A DNA stretch of 33,227 nucleotides, taken from JAUVZF01 sp964449275. GTDB lineage: Bacteria > Planctomycetota > Phycisphaerae > FEN-1346. Where the stretch lies: contig CAYVAM010000026.1 in the NCBI GenBank assembly GCA_964449275.1, forward strand, positions 1 to 33,227, read 5' to 3'. The position numbers and the translations under genes are program-made. The number at the start of each line of letters is the position of its first letter. The stretch's first letter is position 1. Under the pieces are notes generated by a model. The model searched no databases. It saw nothing but the letters and a program-made list of their open reading frames with translations, and had not been told where the DNA came from. This document shows, one piece after another, positions 13,881-22,677 of the stretch.

Positions 13881-15643
13881 TGGCCAAGCAGTGGACGATC
13901 CGGCCGGCGTTCTCCGGCGCCGCAAGTCTCGCCCACTCGCTCGGCATGCCGACGATCGTGGCCCAGGTCCTCGGCCAGCGCGGATACGAGACGCCCGACG
14001 CAGCGCGAGCATTTCTCAACCCGCAACTGACGCAACTCCACGACCCCGACACCTTGCCGGGCGCTACGGAAGCGGCCGACCGGCTCGTCGCGGCAGCGCG
14101 CAGTGGCGAGCCCATCGTCATCTACGGCGACTACGACGTGGACGGCATCACGGCGGCCGCCATCCTCTGGAAGGCGCTGCGGCTGGCCGACGCCAACGTC
14201 CGCGTCTATGTGCCCCACCGCCTGGAAGAGGGCTACGGCCTTAACACGGAGGCGGTCGAGCGTCTGGCGGCCGAGGGTGCGCGGGTCCTGGTGACGGTCG
14301 ATTGCGGCATCTCGGGGCAGGAGCAGGTGGTCCGGGCAAACGAACTCGGCCTCGACGTAATCGTCACGGACCATCACGAGCCGGATCCCGACCGCATGCC
14401 TCCGGCCCTGGTACTCGTCAACCCGAAACTTCCCGGTTCGCCGTACCCGTTCCGGGATCTGGCCGGTGCGGGCGTGGCGCTGAAACTGGCGTGGGCGATC
14501 GGCCAGAGACTCAGCGACCGCGACCGCGTCAGCGACGCCTTCCGCGAGTTCCTCGTCGCGGCGACCGGGATGGCGGCCCTCGGCACCATCGCCGACGTCG
14601 TGCCCCTGGTCGGCGAGAACCACGTGCTGGCGAGTTTCGGCCTGCGCGCGCTGGCGGCCGGCGAGCATCCCGGCATCGTGGCCCTGCGTGAGGTGGGGCG
14701 CCTCCAGGGCAAGCCGATCGACGCTCATCACATCGGATTCGTGATCGGTCCGCGTCTGAACGCCGCCGGACGCCTCGGCCATGCCCGCGAAGCGGTGGAA
14801 CTGCTCACCACGGCCGGGCCCGATGCCGCCATGGCCATCGCCAGGGAACTCGACCGCCAGAACCGCCGCAGGCAGGACGTGGAAAAGCAGATCCTTGAGG
14901 AGGCCGAGGAGCAAGTCGCCCACACCTTCCGGCCCGAGCGCGACGCCGCCATCGTCCTGGCGGGCGAAGGATGGCACGCCGGCGTCATCGGCATCGTGGC
15001 GTCGCGCCTGGTCGAGAAACACCATCGCCCGACGATCCTCATCGGCACCGCCGACGGCCGCGCCCAGGGCTCGGGACGCAGCATCCCCGGATTCCACCTG
15101 TTCGAGGCGCTCGTCGCCTGCCGCCGGCACCTGACGAACTTCGGCGGCCACGCCATGGCGGCCGGCGTGCGTCTGAAGGAAGCATCGGTCGGACCGTTCC
15201 GTGAGGCCTTCCTCGCACACGCCGCAAAGACGCTGACTCCGGAAGACCTTACACCTCGCCTGAAGGTGGACGCCGAGATCAGCCCGGCGGAAGTGGACCT
15301 TGGGACGGCTCGGCTGCTGGACCGCCTCGGGCCGTTCGGCGCCGGCAACCCGCGCGCCGTTTTTGCGAGCCGTCGGGTCCGGCTGGCATCCACGCCGCAG
15401 CGTATCGGACGGCGCGGCGACCACCTGACGGTGTACGTGACCGACGCGGGGCGCGCACGACGCGTCCTCGGATGGGGCATGGGAGAACTGGCCGACGCTC
15501 TGGGCCGGGCGGGCTCATGCGGCATTGCATTCACTTGCCGCGCGTCGGACTACAACCCGCGCCAGCCGGAGGTCGAACTGCACCTCAAGGACATCTGGAT
15601 CGGCGCCTACGGCGACGAACACGGTGCCGAGGAATTCACCTGA
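13880..15643 (+). CDS. recJ: Single-stranded-DNA-specific exonuclease RecJ
   Basis: A 587-residue RecJ, the 5'-3' single-strand DNA exonuclease of recombination and mismatch or base-excision repair. DHH-domain motifs are visible: YGDYDVDG at 82-89, VDCGIS at 140-145, TDHHEP at 163-168 and GTIADVVPL near 235. PRLNAAGRLG at 291-300 is the conserved linker block. The DHHA1 domain contains SGRSIPGFHLFEAL and NFGGHAMAAG. A C-terminal OB-like domain follows (RLGPFGAGNPRAVF). The length is typical. The ATG overlaps the stop of the P-loop gene by one base (TGATG), indicating translational coupling. Confidence 0.96.
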   Translation: MAKQWTIRPAFSGAASLAHSLGMPTIVAQVLGQRGYETPDAARAFLNPQLTQLHDPDTLPGATEAADRLVAAARSGEPIVIYGDYDVDGITAAAILWKALRLADANVRVYVPHRLEEGYGLNTEAVERLAAEGARVLVTVDCGISGQEQVVRANELGLDVIVTDHHEPDPDRMPPALVLVNPKLPGSPYPFRDLAGAGVALKLAWAIGQRLSDRDRVSDAFREFLVAATGMAALGTIADVVPLVGENHVLASFGLRALAAGEHPGIVALREVGRLQGKPIDAHHIGFVIGPRLNAAGRLGHAREAVELLTTAGPDAAMAIARELDRQNRRRQDVEKQILEEAEEQVAHTFRPERDAAIVLAGEGWHAGVIGIVASRLVEKHHRPTILIGTADGRAQGSGRSIPGFHLFEALVACRRHLTNFGGHAMAAGVRLKEASVGPFREAFLAHAAKTLTPEDLTPRLKVDAEISPAEVDLGTARLLDRLGPFGAGNPRAVFASRRVRLASTPQRIGRRGDHLTVYVTDAGRARRVLGWGMGELADALGRAGSCGIAFTCRASDYNPRQPEVELHLKDIWIGAYGDEHGAEEFT

Positions 15644-15685
15644 CAGTCCCCGGCCTCGAAAGCGTCGCGGCAGAGCAACCGCGGG

Positions 15686-16387
15686 CTACTCGTCGTCTTC
15701 CGCCTTTTTCTTCTTCTTTTTCTTCTTCTTGGTCTCGCTCGTGTCGAGGAGTTGCAGGATCGACCCGACGGCGGCCAAGAGCAGCACGATGACGACCGGG
15801 ACGTACCGCCGCGCTTCGATCACCCTATCCACCGGGCCGCCGAGCGTCGGCCACAGCGTCGTCAGGCTCAGCGCCCCCAGCGCCAGGAACGTTCCACCCA
15901 CCAGCGACGTCATGACCACGATAAGCGGCTTCATGATAAGCACCGTCAAGGCAATGCCGGCAACCAGCGCCACGGCGCCGATCAGAAAGAGCGGCGTGCC
16001 CCCTTTAATGCCTATCACGTCGGCGACCTCTACGAAAATCACCGCGAAGATAATCCCACCCAGCACCCCCCACGCGGCTCGATGTAGCGGCCAAGCCAGC
16101 ACACCCAGAACGATCGCTCCGGCCATGATGCCTACCGGTTGACTGAAATCCAGGTACAGGGCCGCCGCCATGCCGAGCACGACGCCGATGCCCACGTAAA
16201 CGATGACGACCAGCCACCGGTACAATCGGAAGCCGTACAGGAGAAAGGCAATGCCCACCGGTATCACGAGCACCGCTGCCGCCAGCGGGTGGTACTCCAG
16301 CAGATTCTTCCACGGCTCCGCTAACAGTTCGGCTATCGGCTTGGCCGCCTCCGGCAGGGCTGCCGCCGCGCTCTCGAGCGCCACCAT
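15686..16387 (-). CDS. Multi-pass membrane protein, DUF4203/TM198-like, with poly-lysine tail
   Basis: A 233-residue protein with about seven hydrophobic segments (for example AAAVLVIPVGIAFLLYGF, LVVIVYVGIGVVLGMAAAL, GIMAGAIVLGVLAWPL, VPVVIVLLLAAVGSILQLL). The small-residue-rich pattern resembles the DUF4203/TM7S3-TM198 group, whose function is unknown. The cytoplasmic-looking C-terminus holds nine consecutive lysines followed by AEDDE, encoded by AAG/AAA codons. A GGAGGG site precedes the ATG by about eight bases. It starts 15 bases after the upstream membrane gene (16403-17113), so the two form an operon and are probably distant paralogues. It converges on recJ across 42 bases. Confidence 0.75.
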   Translation of the reverse strand: MVALESAAAALPEAAKPIAELLAEPWKNLLEYHPLAAAVLVIPVGIAFLLYGFRLYRWLVVIVYVGIGVVLGMAAALYLDFSQPVGIMAGAIVLGVLAWPLHRAAWGVLGGIIFAVIFVEVADVIGIKGGTPLFLIGAVALVAGIALTVLIMKPLIVVMTSLVGGTFLALGALSLTTLWPTLGGPVDRVIEARRYVPVVIVLLLAAVGSILQLLDTSETKKKKKKKKKAEDDE

Positions 16388-16402
16388 GGTTGGACCCTCC
16401 GC

Positions 16403-17113
16403 CTAGATCCCCTCCTGCATGTTCTCGTCTTCCCTGTCCCATTGCTCGTCGCGCTGCTCCAGTGCCCGCTGGATGACCAGACCGATGGCCACCAGGCAGA
16501 GCCAGCACGCGCTCAGCGTCATGGGATACTCGGCCGCCGGCGACGTTCGCCCGGCGCCGCCAATGACCGGAATCAGTCTAACGAGCCCGACGAGGACCAG
16601 CGCTGCGCCTTGGGCCGACGTGACCAGACGGCGGCTGAACCATGCCCACCGGACGGCCACCGTGGCGCCGATAAGCAGTCCCGTCAGGGAGGCGGCCAGG
16701 ACCGGGTCGCGCGCCAGGTTCGGTCCGGGCCACTGGGTTGAGTAACTCTTGTCCGAGAGGTTCAGGACCAGATACGAGGCATATCCGCCCTCGCCCAGGC
16801 AGTTCGCCACCAGCGTCGAGAGCACCGCCGCCAGGATCACCGCGCCCAGAGCGGCATGCGCCACGTTTCGGAAAAACGCGCTCAGCCCGCCCAACAGCAC
16901 GCCGCCGATCACGATGACCAGCGGCTGGGGAAGCGCAATCCACGACGACAGCACCATCCCGGCGACGCATCCCAGAAACGTCATGCTCAACACGTTGAAC
17001 AGACGGGGCCACCGGGTGCCCAGCACCAGGTACACCACGCCGACGCCCACCAGGATGATGCTTCCCCATGGCGGGATCAACGGCTGCATCTCACGCGTGG
17101 CCGATGCAATCAT
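16403..17113 (-). CDS. Multi-pass membrane protein of unknown function
   Basis: A 236-residue protein with several hydrophobic segments (GSIILVGVGVVYLVLG, LSMTFLGCVAGMVLSSW, LVIVIGGVLLGGLSAFF, AALGAVILAAVLSTLVA, then three more) and a charged C-terminus, QRDEQWDREDENMQ. Segment order and small-residue content resemble the downstream membrane gene, so both may belong to one DUF4203-like group; this is inference. The ATG at 17113 is chosen because AGGGG lies about seven bases upstream; a TTG at 17131 is also in frame. Its promoter would lie in 17114-17383, where I could not find convincing minus-strand boxes. Confidence 0.7.
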   Translation of the reverse strand: MIASATREMQPLIPPWGSIILVGVGVVYLVLGTRWPRLFNVLSMTFLGCVAGMVLSSWIALPQPLVIVIGGVLLGGLSAFFRNVAHAALGAVILAAVLSTLVANCLGEGGYASYLVLNLSDKSYSTQWPGPNLARDPVLAASLTGLLIGATVAVRWAWFSRRLVTSAQGAALVLVGLVRLIPVIGGAGRTSPAAEYPMTLSACWLCLVAIGLVIQRALEQRDEQWDREDENMQEGI

Positions 17114-17383
17114 CACACGGCCCCTTTGCAACTCTGGACGTCCCCGCCGGCGTTCCGGACCCCGGATGACGACGTGTGCAGCCCTCGCACCAACCGGTTG
17201 CCGGGTGGTCTTCGACTGTTAGGATGTGTCGCAACACGGAGCCAGTCTCGCCCTCTTCCCGCTCGCCCTATATATCGGCAACTTTGCCGCCGCTTGGCCT
17301 TAGAATTATGGCCCGCCGGCGCGCCCGCGTCATCGGCGCAAAAGTGCCGCGTCGCGCTGCGGGGACCTTCGGCGCCCGTTATC

Positions 17384-17411
17384 TTGACAGTCGGTAACGT
17401 GCTGATAGAAT
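17384..17411 (+). promoter_or_regulatory. Promoter of the gnd-pdxB-larA-pfk unit
   Basis: TTGACA (17384-17389) and TAGAAT (17406-17411) are 16 bases apart; the match to consensus is six and five of six. Transcription would begin near 17418, about 70 bases before the gnd ATG. The rest of the intergenic stretch 17114-17383 shows no gene or strong repeat; it contains an AT-rich TATATAT at about 17270. Confidence 0.88.
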
Positions 17412-17488
17412 ACCCACCCCTGCGGTCGGCGCCACGGCGCGGTTGTGACCGGACGGGGAAACAGCAAACGCTCAGGGAGACTGCGAAC

Positions 17489-18904
17489 ATGGCAAAACAA
17501 CAGGTCGGCGTCGTCGGATTGGCCGTCATGGGCGAGAACCTCGCCCTCAACATCGAAACCAACGGGTTCTCGGTCGCCGTCTTCAACCGAACCGTTGCCA
17601 AGGTCACGCGGTTCATCGAGAACCAGGCAGCAGGCAGGAACATCGTCGGCGCTTACAGCCCGAAGGAACTGTGCAGCGTCCTGGAGCGGCCACGCAAAAT
17701 CATCCTGATGGTCAAGGCCGGCGAGGCCGTCGATTCCATGATCGCGCGATTCCGTCCGCATCTTCAGAAAGGCGACCTTCTGATAGACGGCGGCAACTCG
17801 TTCTTCAAAGACACGGAACGGCGCCTCGACGACCTGGCCAGAGACGGCATCCTCTACATCGGCACCGGCGTGTCGGGCGGCGAGGAAGGCGCCCTGCACG
17901 GCCCGTGCATCATGCCGGGCGGGTCGAAGAAGGCCTACTCTCTCGTCAAGAACGTCCTCGAGAAATGCGCCGCTCAGGTGGACGGGCCCTGCTGCACGTA
18001 CATCGGCCCGCGCGGCGCCGGCCACTACGTCAAGATGATCCACAACGGCATTGAGTACGGCATCATGCAGTGCATTGCCGAGATCCACGACATCCTACAG
18101 GCGGTACTCCGCATGAAGCCCGCCGAGACCAGCCAGACCTTCGGCAAGTGGAACAACGCCGAACTCGGCGGGTACCTTATGGAGATTACTACGGCTTGTC
18201 TCGCCCGCGTGGACGACCTCACCGGCAAGCCGCTCGTGGACGTCATCCTCGACAAGGCCGGCCAGAAAGGCACCGGCAAGTGGACCAGCCAGAATGCCCT
18301 GGACCTCGGCGTCGCGGTCCCGACGATCGACATGGCCGTCGAGGGCCGCATCCTCTCCGCCTTCAAGGACGAGCGTGTTGCGGCGTCGAAGATCCTCAAG
18401 GGGCCGCGCGTCCACCGCGCGTCCATGCACCGGACGCAGTTCATCCGGGCCTGCCGCGACGCGCTGTACGTGGCCGTCGCCTCCTGCTACGCCCAGGGCA
18501 TGGCGCTGCTGCGTGCGGCCTCGAACGAGTATGACTACGACCTGGCGCTCGAGGCGATCGCCCGTATCTGGAAAGGCGGGTGCATTATCCGGTCGAAACT
18601 GCTGGACCCGATCGCGACGGCGTACAAGCGGAACCCCAAACGGGCCAACCTCCTCGTGGACAAGCAGTTCGCGAAGATCATCAACGCCCGTACGCGGGCC
18701 CTGCGGAAAGTCGTTGCCGAGGCGATGACGGCCGGCGTGCCGGTCCTGGGCCTCTCGTCCGTCCTTGGGTACATCGACTCGTATCGCACGGCCCGGCTGC
18801 CTCAGAACCTGACCCAGGCTCAGCGAGATTATTTCGGCGCCCACACCTACGAACGGACCGACCGCAAGGGCGCCTTCCACACGCACTGGACCGATCCGTC
18901 CTGA
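17489..18904 (+). CDS. gnd: 6-phosphogluconate dehydrogenase, decarboxylating
   Basis: A 471-residue enzyme converting 6-phosphogluconate to ribulose 5-phosphate and CO2 with NADP, in the oxidative pentose phosphate pathway. The Rossmann loop GLAVMG is at 10-15, with NRT following the second strand (33-35), the arrangement of NADP-preferring members. DGGNSFFKDTERR, GVSGGEEGALHGP and the active-site block HYVKMIHNGIEYG are diagnostic. The C-terminal part (YIDSYRTARLPQNLTQAQRDYFGAHTYERTD) is the usual tail that completes the neighbouring subunit's active site. It is the first gene of a tight plus-strand unit. Confidence 0.97.
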   Translation: MAKQQVGVVGLAVMGENLALNIETNGFSVAVFNRTVAKVTRFIENQAAGRNIVGAYSPKELCSVLERPRKIILMVKAGEAVDSMIARFRPHLQKGDLLIDGGNSFFKDTERRLDDLARDGILYIGTGVSGGEEGALHGPCIMPGGSKKAYSLVKNVLEKCAAQVDGPCCTYIGPRGAGHYVKMIHNGIEYGIMQCIAEIHDILQAVLRMKPAETSQTFGKWNNAELGGYLMEITTACLARVDDLTGKPLVDVILDKAGQKGTGKWTSQNALDLGVAVPTIDMAVEGRILSAFKDERVAASKILKGPRVHRASMHRTQFIRACRDALYVAVASCYAQGMALLRAASNEYDYDLALEAIARIWKGGCIIRSKLLDPIATAYKRNPKRANLLVDKQFAKIINARTRALRKVVAEAMTAGVPVLGLSSVLGYIDSYRTARLPQNLTQAQRDYFGAHTYERTDRKGAFHTHWTDPS

Positions 18905-18923
18905 TTTGTCCCTGGGCACTCGC

Positions 18924-20096
18924 GTGAAGATCGTCGCCGACGCGAACATCCCGCTGCTGGCGGACGCCTTCGGTCCCCTGGGCCGGACTCACGCCCTTCC
19001 CGCCGACCGCATCACGCCGCAGGCCGTCACCGACGCCGACGCCCTGCTCGTCCGAAGCGTCACACGCGTGGACGCCCCGTTGCTCGACGGCAGCCGCGTC
19101 CGCTTTGTCGCCACCGCGACGATCGGCACCGACCACGTCGACCTGGAATACCTTGCCTCGCGCGGCATTGGATTTGCCAGCGCCCAGGGGTCGAACGCGC
19201 GCAGCGTGGCGGAGTACGTGCTCGCGGCGCTGTCGGTCCTGGCCCGGCGCCAAGGCATCCGGATGACCGAGCAGGTGCTCGGCATCGTCGGGGTCGGCAA
19301 CGTCGGCGGGCGCCTGGCCCGTATGGCTGAAGGGCTCGGCATGACGGTCCTTCGCAACGACCCGCCGCTGGCACGCCGGACCCGCGACCCGTGCTACGTG
19401 CCCATCGACGCGCTGGCCGACGCCGACGTCGTGACGCTGCACGTGCCGCTAACGCGTGAGGGACCCGACGCGACGTTTCACATGATCGGCGACCCGCTGC
19501 TCGGCCGATTCAAGCGCGGCGTGACGCTGCTCAACACGTCGCGCGGCACCGTGGCCGACAGCGAGGCGCTCAAGGCCGCCAGCGCCTCCGGATCCATCGG
19601 CCCGGTCGTCCTGGACGTGTGGGAGAACGAGCCGAATATCGACGCCCAACTGCTCAGCCGCGTGGACCTGGCTACGCCGCACATCGCCGGCTATTCCTAC
19701 GACGGAAAAGTAAACGGCACGCGGATGGTCGTCGAGGCGCTCTGCCGCCACTTCGGGCTCCAGCGCGAATGGGACCCGACGCCGCTGATGCCGCCCGCCG
19801 CCCATCCGCGCGTCGCCCTTCCCCCCGGCCTGACGGTGGACGAAGCGGTTGGCGGCGCCATCGCAGCGGCGTACGATATCGAGGCCGACGACGCGCGGTT
19901 GCGGGAAATGCTCCGGACGCCGGCCGGGCAGCGAGGCGACTACTTCACGTCACTCCGCCGCAGGTACCCCGTCCGTCGCGAGTTTCCGGAGACGACCGTC
20001 GAACTGGCCGCGCCGGACCCGGACGTCGCTGCGGCGCTGGAGGGCTTGGCGTTTTCCATAGCAGCACGCGCCGGCGGTCAGGAGGACGTGCCGTGA
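18924..20096 (+). CDS. pdxB: Erythronate-4-phosphate dehydrogenase
   Basis: A 390-residue member of the D-2-hydroxyacid dehydrogenase superfamily that closely follows PdxB, which oxidises 4-phosphoerythronate in the DXP-dependent PLP pathway. The GTG start gives MKIVADANIPLL, the PdxB-type N-terminus; a TTG six codons upstream is possible. GVGNVGG (123-129) is the NAD loop. The catalytic triad is visible as Arg207 (NTSRGT), Glu236 (DVWENEP) and His253 (TPHIAGYSYDGK). The last sequence distinguishes PdxB from SerA. A C-terminal dimerisation extension (after about 285) supports the assignment. It starts 19 bases after gnd and overlaps the next gene. Confidence 0.9.
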   Translation: MKIVADANIPLLADAFGPLGRTHALPADRITPQAVTDADALLVRSVTRVDAPLLDGSRVRFVATATIGTDHVDLEYLASRGIGFASAQGSNARSVAEYVLAALSVLARRQGIRMTEQVLGIVGVGNVGGRLARMAEGLGMTVLRNDPPLARRTRDPCYVPIDALADADVVTLHVPLTREGPDATFHMIGDPLLGRFKRGVTLLNTSRGTVADSEALKAASASGSIGPVVLDVWENEPNIDAQLLSRVDLATPHIAGYSYDGKVNGTRMVVEALCRHFGLQREWDPTPLMPPAAHPRVALPPGLTVDEAVGGAIAAAYDIEADDARLREMLRTPAGQRGDYFTSLRRRYPVRREFPETTVELAAPDPDVAAALEGLAFSIAARAGGQEDVP

Positions 20097-21352
20097 TCAT
20101 CAGCCATGGCCACAAAGAAGGCGTGCTGTCCGACACCCAGGTCCGGGAGGTCTGCCGGCAGGCGCTGGCGGACCTGCCGCTCGACGGGAAGCGGGTGCTG
20201 GCGCTGATTCCCGATTCGACGCGGACCGCGCCGGTGGGCCTCATGTTCCGGACACTGTGCGACCTGCTCCTCGGCCGCGTCGCGAAGATCGACTTCCTCA
20301 TCGCCCTCGGCACGCACCAGCCGATGCCCGATGCGAAGACCCTGGCGATGCTCGAGATGGACGCCCAGGAGCGCCGCGAGCAATACGGCGACGTGGGCAT
20401 CTTCAACCACGAGTGGGATAACCCGGATGCCCTCACCACCATCGCCACCCTTTCGGCCGAGGAGATGGGCGCCCTGAGCGAGGGCCTCTACGCCCACGAC
20501 GTGCCCGTGGAACTGAACCGCCGACTCTTCGACTACGACCACCTGCTGATCGTCGGCCCGACTTTCCCGCACGAGGTGGTCGGTTTTTCGGGCGGGCACA
20601 AGTACCTGTTCCCCGGCGTCGCGGGGGCCGACATCATCAACTTCTCCCACTGGCTCGGCGCGCTCGTAACCAACTGGAAGATTAACGGCGTCAAGGACAC
20701 CGTGGTGAGGCGGGTCATCGACCGGGCCGTCGAACTGGTGGACCTGCCGATCACGAACTTCGACATGGTGGTCACGCGCGAGGGCCTGAAGGGCCTTTTC
20801 ATCGGCGACGCGAAGGAGGCCTTCAGCGCCGCCGCCGACCTGTCGGCCCAGGTCCATATCAAGTACGTCGATCGACCGCTGAAGCGCGTCCTCGGCATCG
20901 CGCCCAAGATGTACGACGACATCTGGGTGGCCGGCAAGGTCATGTACAAACTGGAACCGGTCGTCGCCGACGGCGGCGAACTCATCATCTACGCCCCGCA
21001 CATCACCGAAGTCTCGTACACGCACGGCCACATCCTCGACCGAATCGGCTACCACTGCCTGGACTACTTCCGGGAGCAGATGGACAAGTTCACCGGCGTG
21101 CCCGGCGGCGTCATGGCCCACTCCACGCACGTCAAAGGCCTCGGCACGTACGCAGGCGGCGTCGAGCAGCCGCGCATCAAAGTCACCCTCGCCACCGGCA
21201 TCCCGAAGGAGCGGTGCGACCGCATCAACCTCGGCTACCTGGACCCGCGCGAGGTCCGCGCCGCCGAATGGATCGGCCGCCAGGACGAAGGGATTCTGCT
21301 TGTCGATCACGCCGGCGAGACGTTATACCGCCTGATGTCCGAGAAGGAGTGA
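20093..21352 (+). CDS. LarA-like nickel-pincer-cofactor racemase family protein (DUF2088)
   Basis: A 419-residue protein resembling lactate racemase LarA, which uses a covalently bound nickel pincer nucleotide. Typical motifs are DSTRTAP, ALGTHQPMP (metal-ligand histidine region) and HEVVGFSGGHKYLFPG, in which the lysine of the GGxK motif would carry the cofactor. The substrate is unknown; relatives racemise or epimerise various 2-hydroxyacids. No cofactor-synthesis genes (larB, larC, larE) are in the window. The GTG start overlaps the pdxB stop as GTGA and has GGAGG seven bases upstream. The position between pdxB and PFK suggests a hydroxyacid or sugar-acid substrate, which is inference. Confidence 0.82.
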   Translation: MIISHGHKEGVLSDTQVREVCRQALADLPLDGKRVLALIPDSTRTAPVGLMFRTLCDLLLGRVAKIDFLIALGTHQPMPDAKTLAMLEMDAQERREQYGDVGIFNHEWDNPDALTTIATLSAEEMGALSEGLYAHDVPVELNRRLFDYDHLLIVGPTFPHEVVGFSGGHKYLFPGVAGADIINFSHWLGALVTNWKINGVKDTVVRRVIDRAVELVDLPITNFDMVVTREGLKGLFIGDAKEAFSAAADLSAQVHIKYVDRPLKRVLGIAPKMYDDIWVAGKVMYKLEPVVADGGELIIYAPHITEVSYTHGHILDRIGYHCLDYFREQMDKFTGVPGGVMAHSTHVKGLGTYAGGVEQPRIKVTLATGIPKERCDRINLGYLDPREVRAAEWIGRQDEGILLVDHAGETLYRLMSEKE

Positions 21353-21358
21353 ACCAAC

Positions 21359-22651
21359 ATGGCGACTCCGCCAAACGTCATCGTCGCCCAGTCGGGCGGG
21401 CCGAGCCCGGTCATCAACAACTCGGTGCGCGGCGTCGTGGAGACGTGCTTCGCAAGCCCCAAGACGTTCGGCACCGTCTATGCCGCGTGGCACGGCATTG
21501 AGGGCGTCCTGAAGGAGGAACTCCTGGACCTCTCGGCCCAGCCGCGCGAAGAGATCGCCCTCTTGCGCACCACGCCCGCCGCCGGCGCCATCGGCACCTG
21601 CCGCTACAAACTCAAAGAGGGCCAGGACGAGGACTTCGAGCGCGTCATCGAGGTCCTGAAGGCCCACGACATCGGCTACCTTTTCTACACGGGCGGCAAC
21701 GACTCGATGGACACCGCGCACAAGATCGCCGGCCTGGCCAAGGAGCGCGGCCTGGACCTCGTCGCCACCGGTGTGCCCAAGACCATCGACAACGACGTGG
21801 GCGACTCCGAGTTCCAACTCATCGACCATACGCCCGGTTACGGCAGCGTGGCCCGGTACTGGGCCCTGACGGTCCAGGGGGCGAACGAAGAGAACGCCGG
21901 CTCCTCGCCCGCCGACCCGGTGCTGGTGATGCAGGCGATGGGCCGCAAGATCGGTTTCATTCCCGCCGCCGCGCGGCTGGCCGACCCCGACCGGCGGATG
22001 CCGCTACACATCTACCTGGCCGAGGCGGGCGTCACGCTGGAGCAACTTGCAGACGCCGTCAACGACGAACTGAAACGCTGCGGCCGGTGCCTCGTGGTCG
22101 TGAGCGAAGGCTTTGACGTGGGCGACCTCGGCGCACGCCGCGACTCCTTCGGCCACGTCCAATTCTCCGCCAGCGGCACGACCGTCGCTCAGGTGGTCGT
22201 CAACTACCTGGCCGAGGCGGGCCTGGCGGTGCGCGGCTCGCCGCGGTGCAACGTCTGCGGCACCGACCAGCGTCATAACATGATCTACGCCTCCACCGTG
22301 GACCTGGATGAAGCGTACAAGGTCGGCCGCCAGGCCGCCCTCATCGCCGCTCGTGAAGGCACCGGATGGATGGCCACCATCCTGCGCGAACCCGGCGCCG
22401 TCTACCGCGTCCGGTACGACAAGGTGCCCCTGGAGGAGATGGCGAACTCCGAGCGAAAGTTCCCCGACGAATGGATCGCCCCGAACCGCCGCGACGTCAC
22501 CGACGGCTTTCTCGACTACGCCCGTCCGCTCGTCGGCGACGACTGGCCGTCGGTGCCGCTCGTCGGCGGCCTTCAGCGGTTCGCCCGCTTCGAACCTATT
22601 TTCGCCGAGAGGAAGTGCGCCGAGTACGTCCCGCAAGCGCTGCGAAAGTAG
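21359..22651 (+). CDS. pfp: 6-phosphofructokinase, probably PPi-dependent
   Basis: A 430-residue phosphofructokinase. QSGGPSPVINNSV is the N-terminal phosphate loop. The donor-selecting positions read GGNDS (112-116) and PKTIDND (140-146). In ATP-PFK the corresponding sites are GGDGS and PGTIDND; Asp after the third residue and Lys in place of Gly mark the PPi-using type, which is reversible. The Asn in GGND, where most have Asp, is seen in some clostridial-type sequences as far as I recall. An AAGGAG site precedes the ATG by about ten bases, and the gene begins six bases after the LarA-like stop. Its TAG lies in a GTAGCCCC string like the 44-base repeat edge. Confidence 0.88.
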   Translation: MATPPNVIVAQSGGPSPVINNSVRGVVETCFASPKTFGTVYAAWHGIEGVLKEELLDLSAQPREEIALLRTTPAAGAIGTCRYKLKEGQDEDFERVIEVLKAHDIGYLFYTGGNDSMDTAHKIAGLAKERGLDLVATGVPKTIDNDVGDSEFQLIDHTPGYGSVARYWALTVQGANEENAGSSPADPVLVMQAMGRKIGFIPAAARLADPDRRMPLHIYLAEAGVTLEQLADAVNDELKRCGRCLVVVSEGFDVGDLGARRDSFGHVQFSASGTTVAQVVVNYLAEAGLAVRGSPRCNVCGTDQRHNMIYASTVDLDEAYKVGRQAALIAAREGTGWMATILREPGAVYRVRYDKVPLEEMANSERKFPDEWIAPNRRDVTDGFLDYARPLVGDDWPSVPLVGGLQRFARFEPIFAERKCAEYVPQALRK

Positions 22652-22677
22652 CCCCGTGGCACGTAGCGCTCAATGAA

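Noticed and set aside
13730..15424. 564-codon minus-strand open frame opposite recJ
   Set aside because: It lies entirely antisense to recJ and the P-loop gene, which have clear motifs; codon-phase shadowing explains it.
17114..17383. Gene or minus-strand promoter in the gap before gnd
   Set aside because: Apart from an AT-rich TATATAT there is no paired -35/-10 on the minus strand and no frame with coding character.
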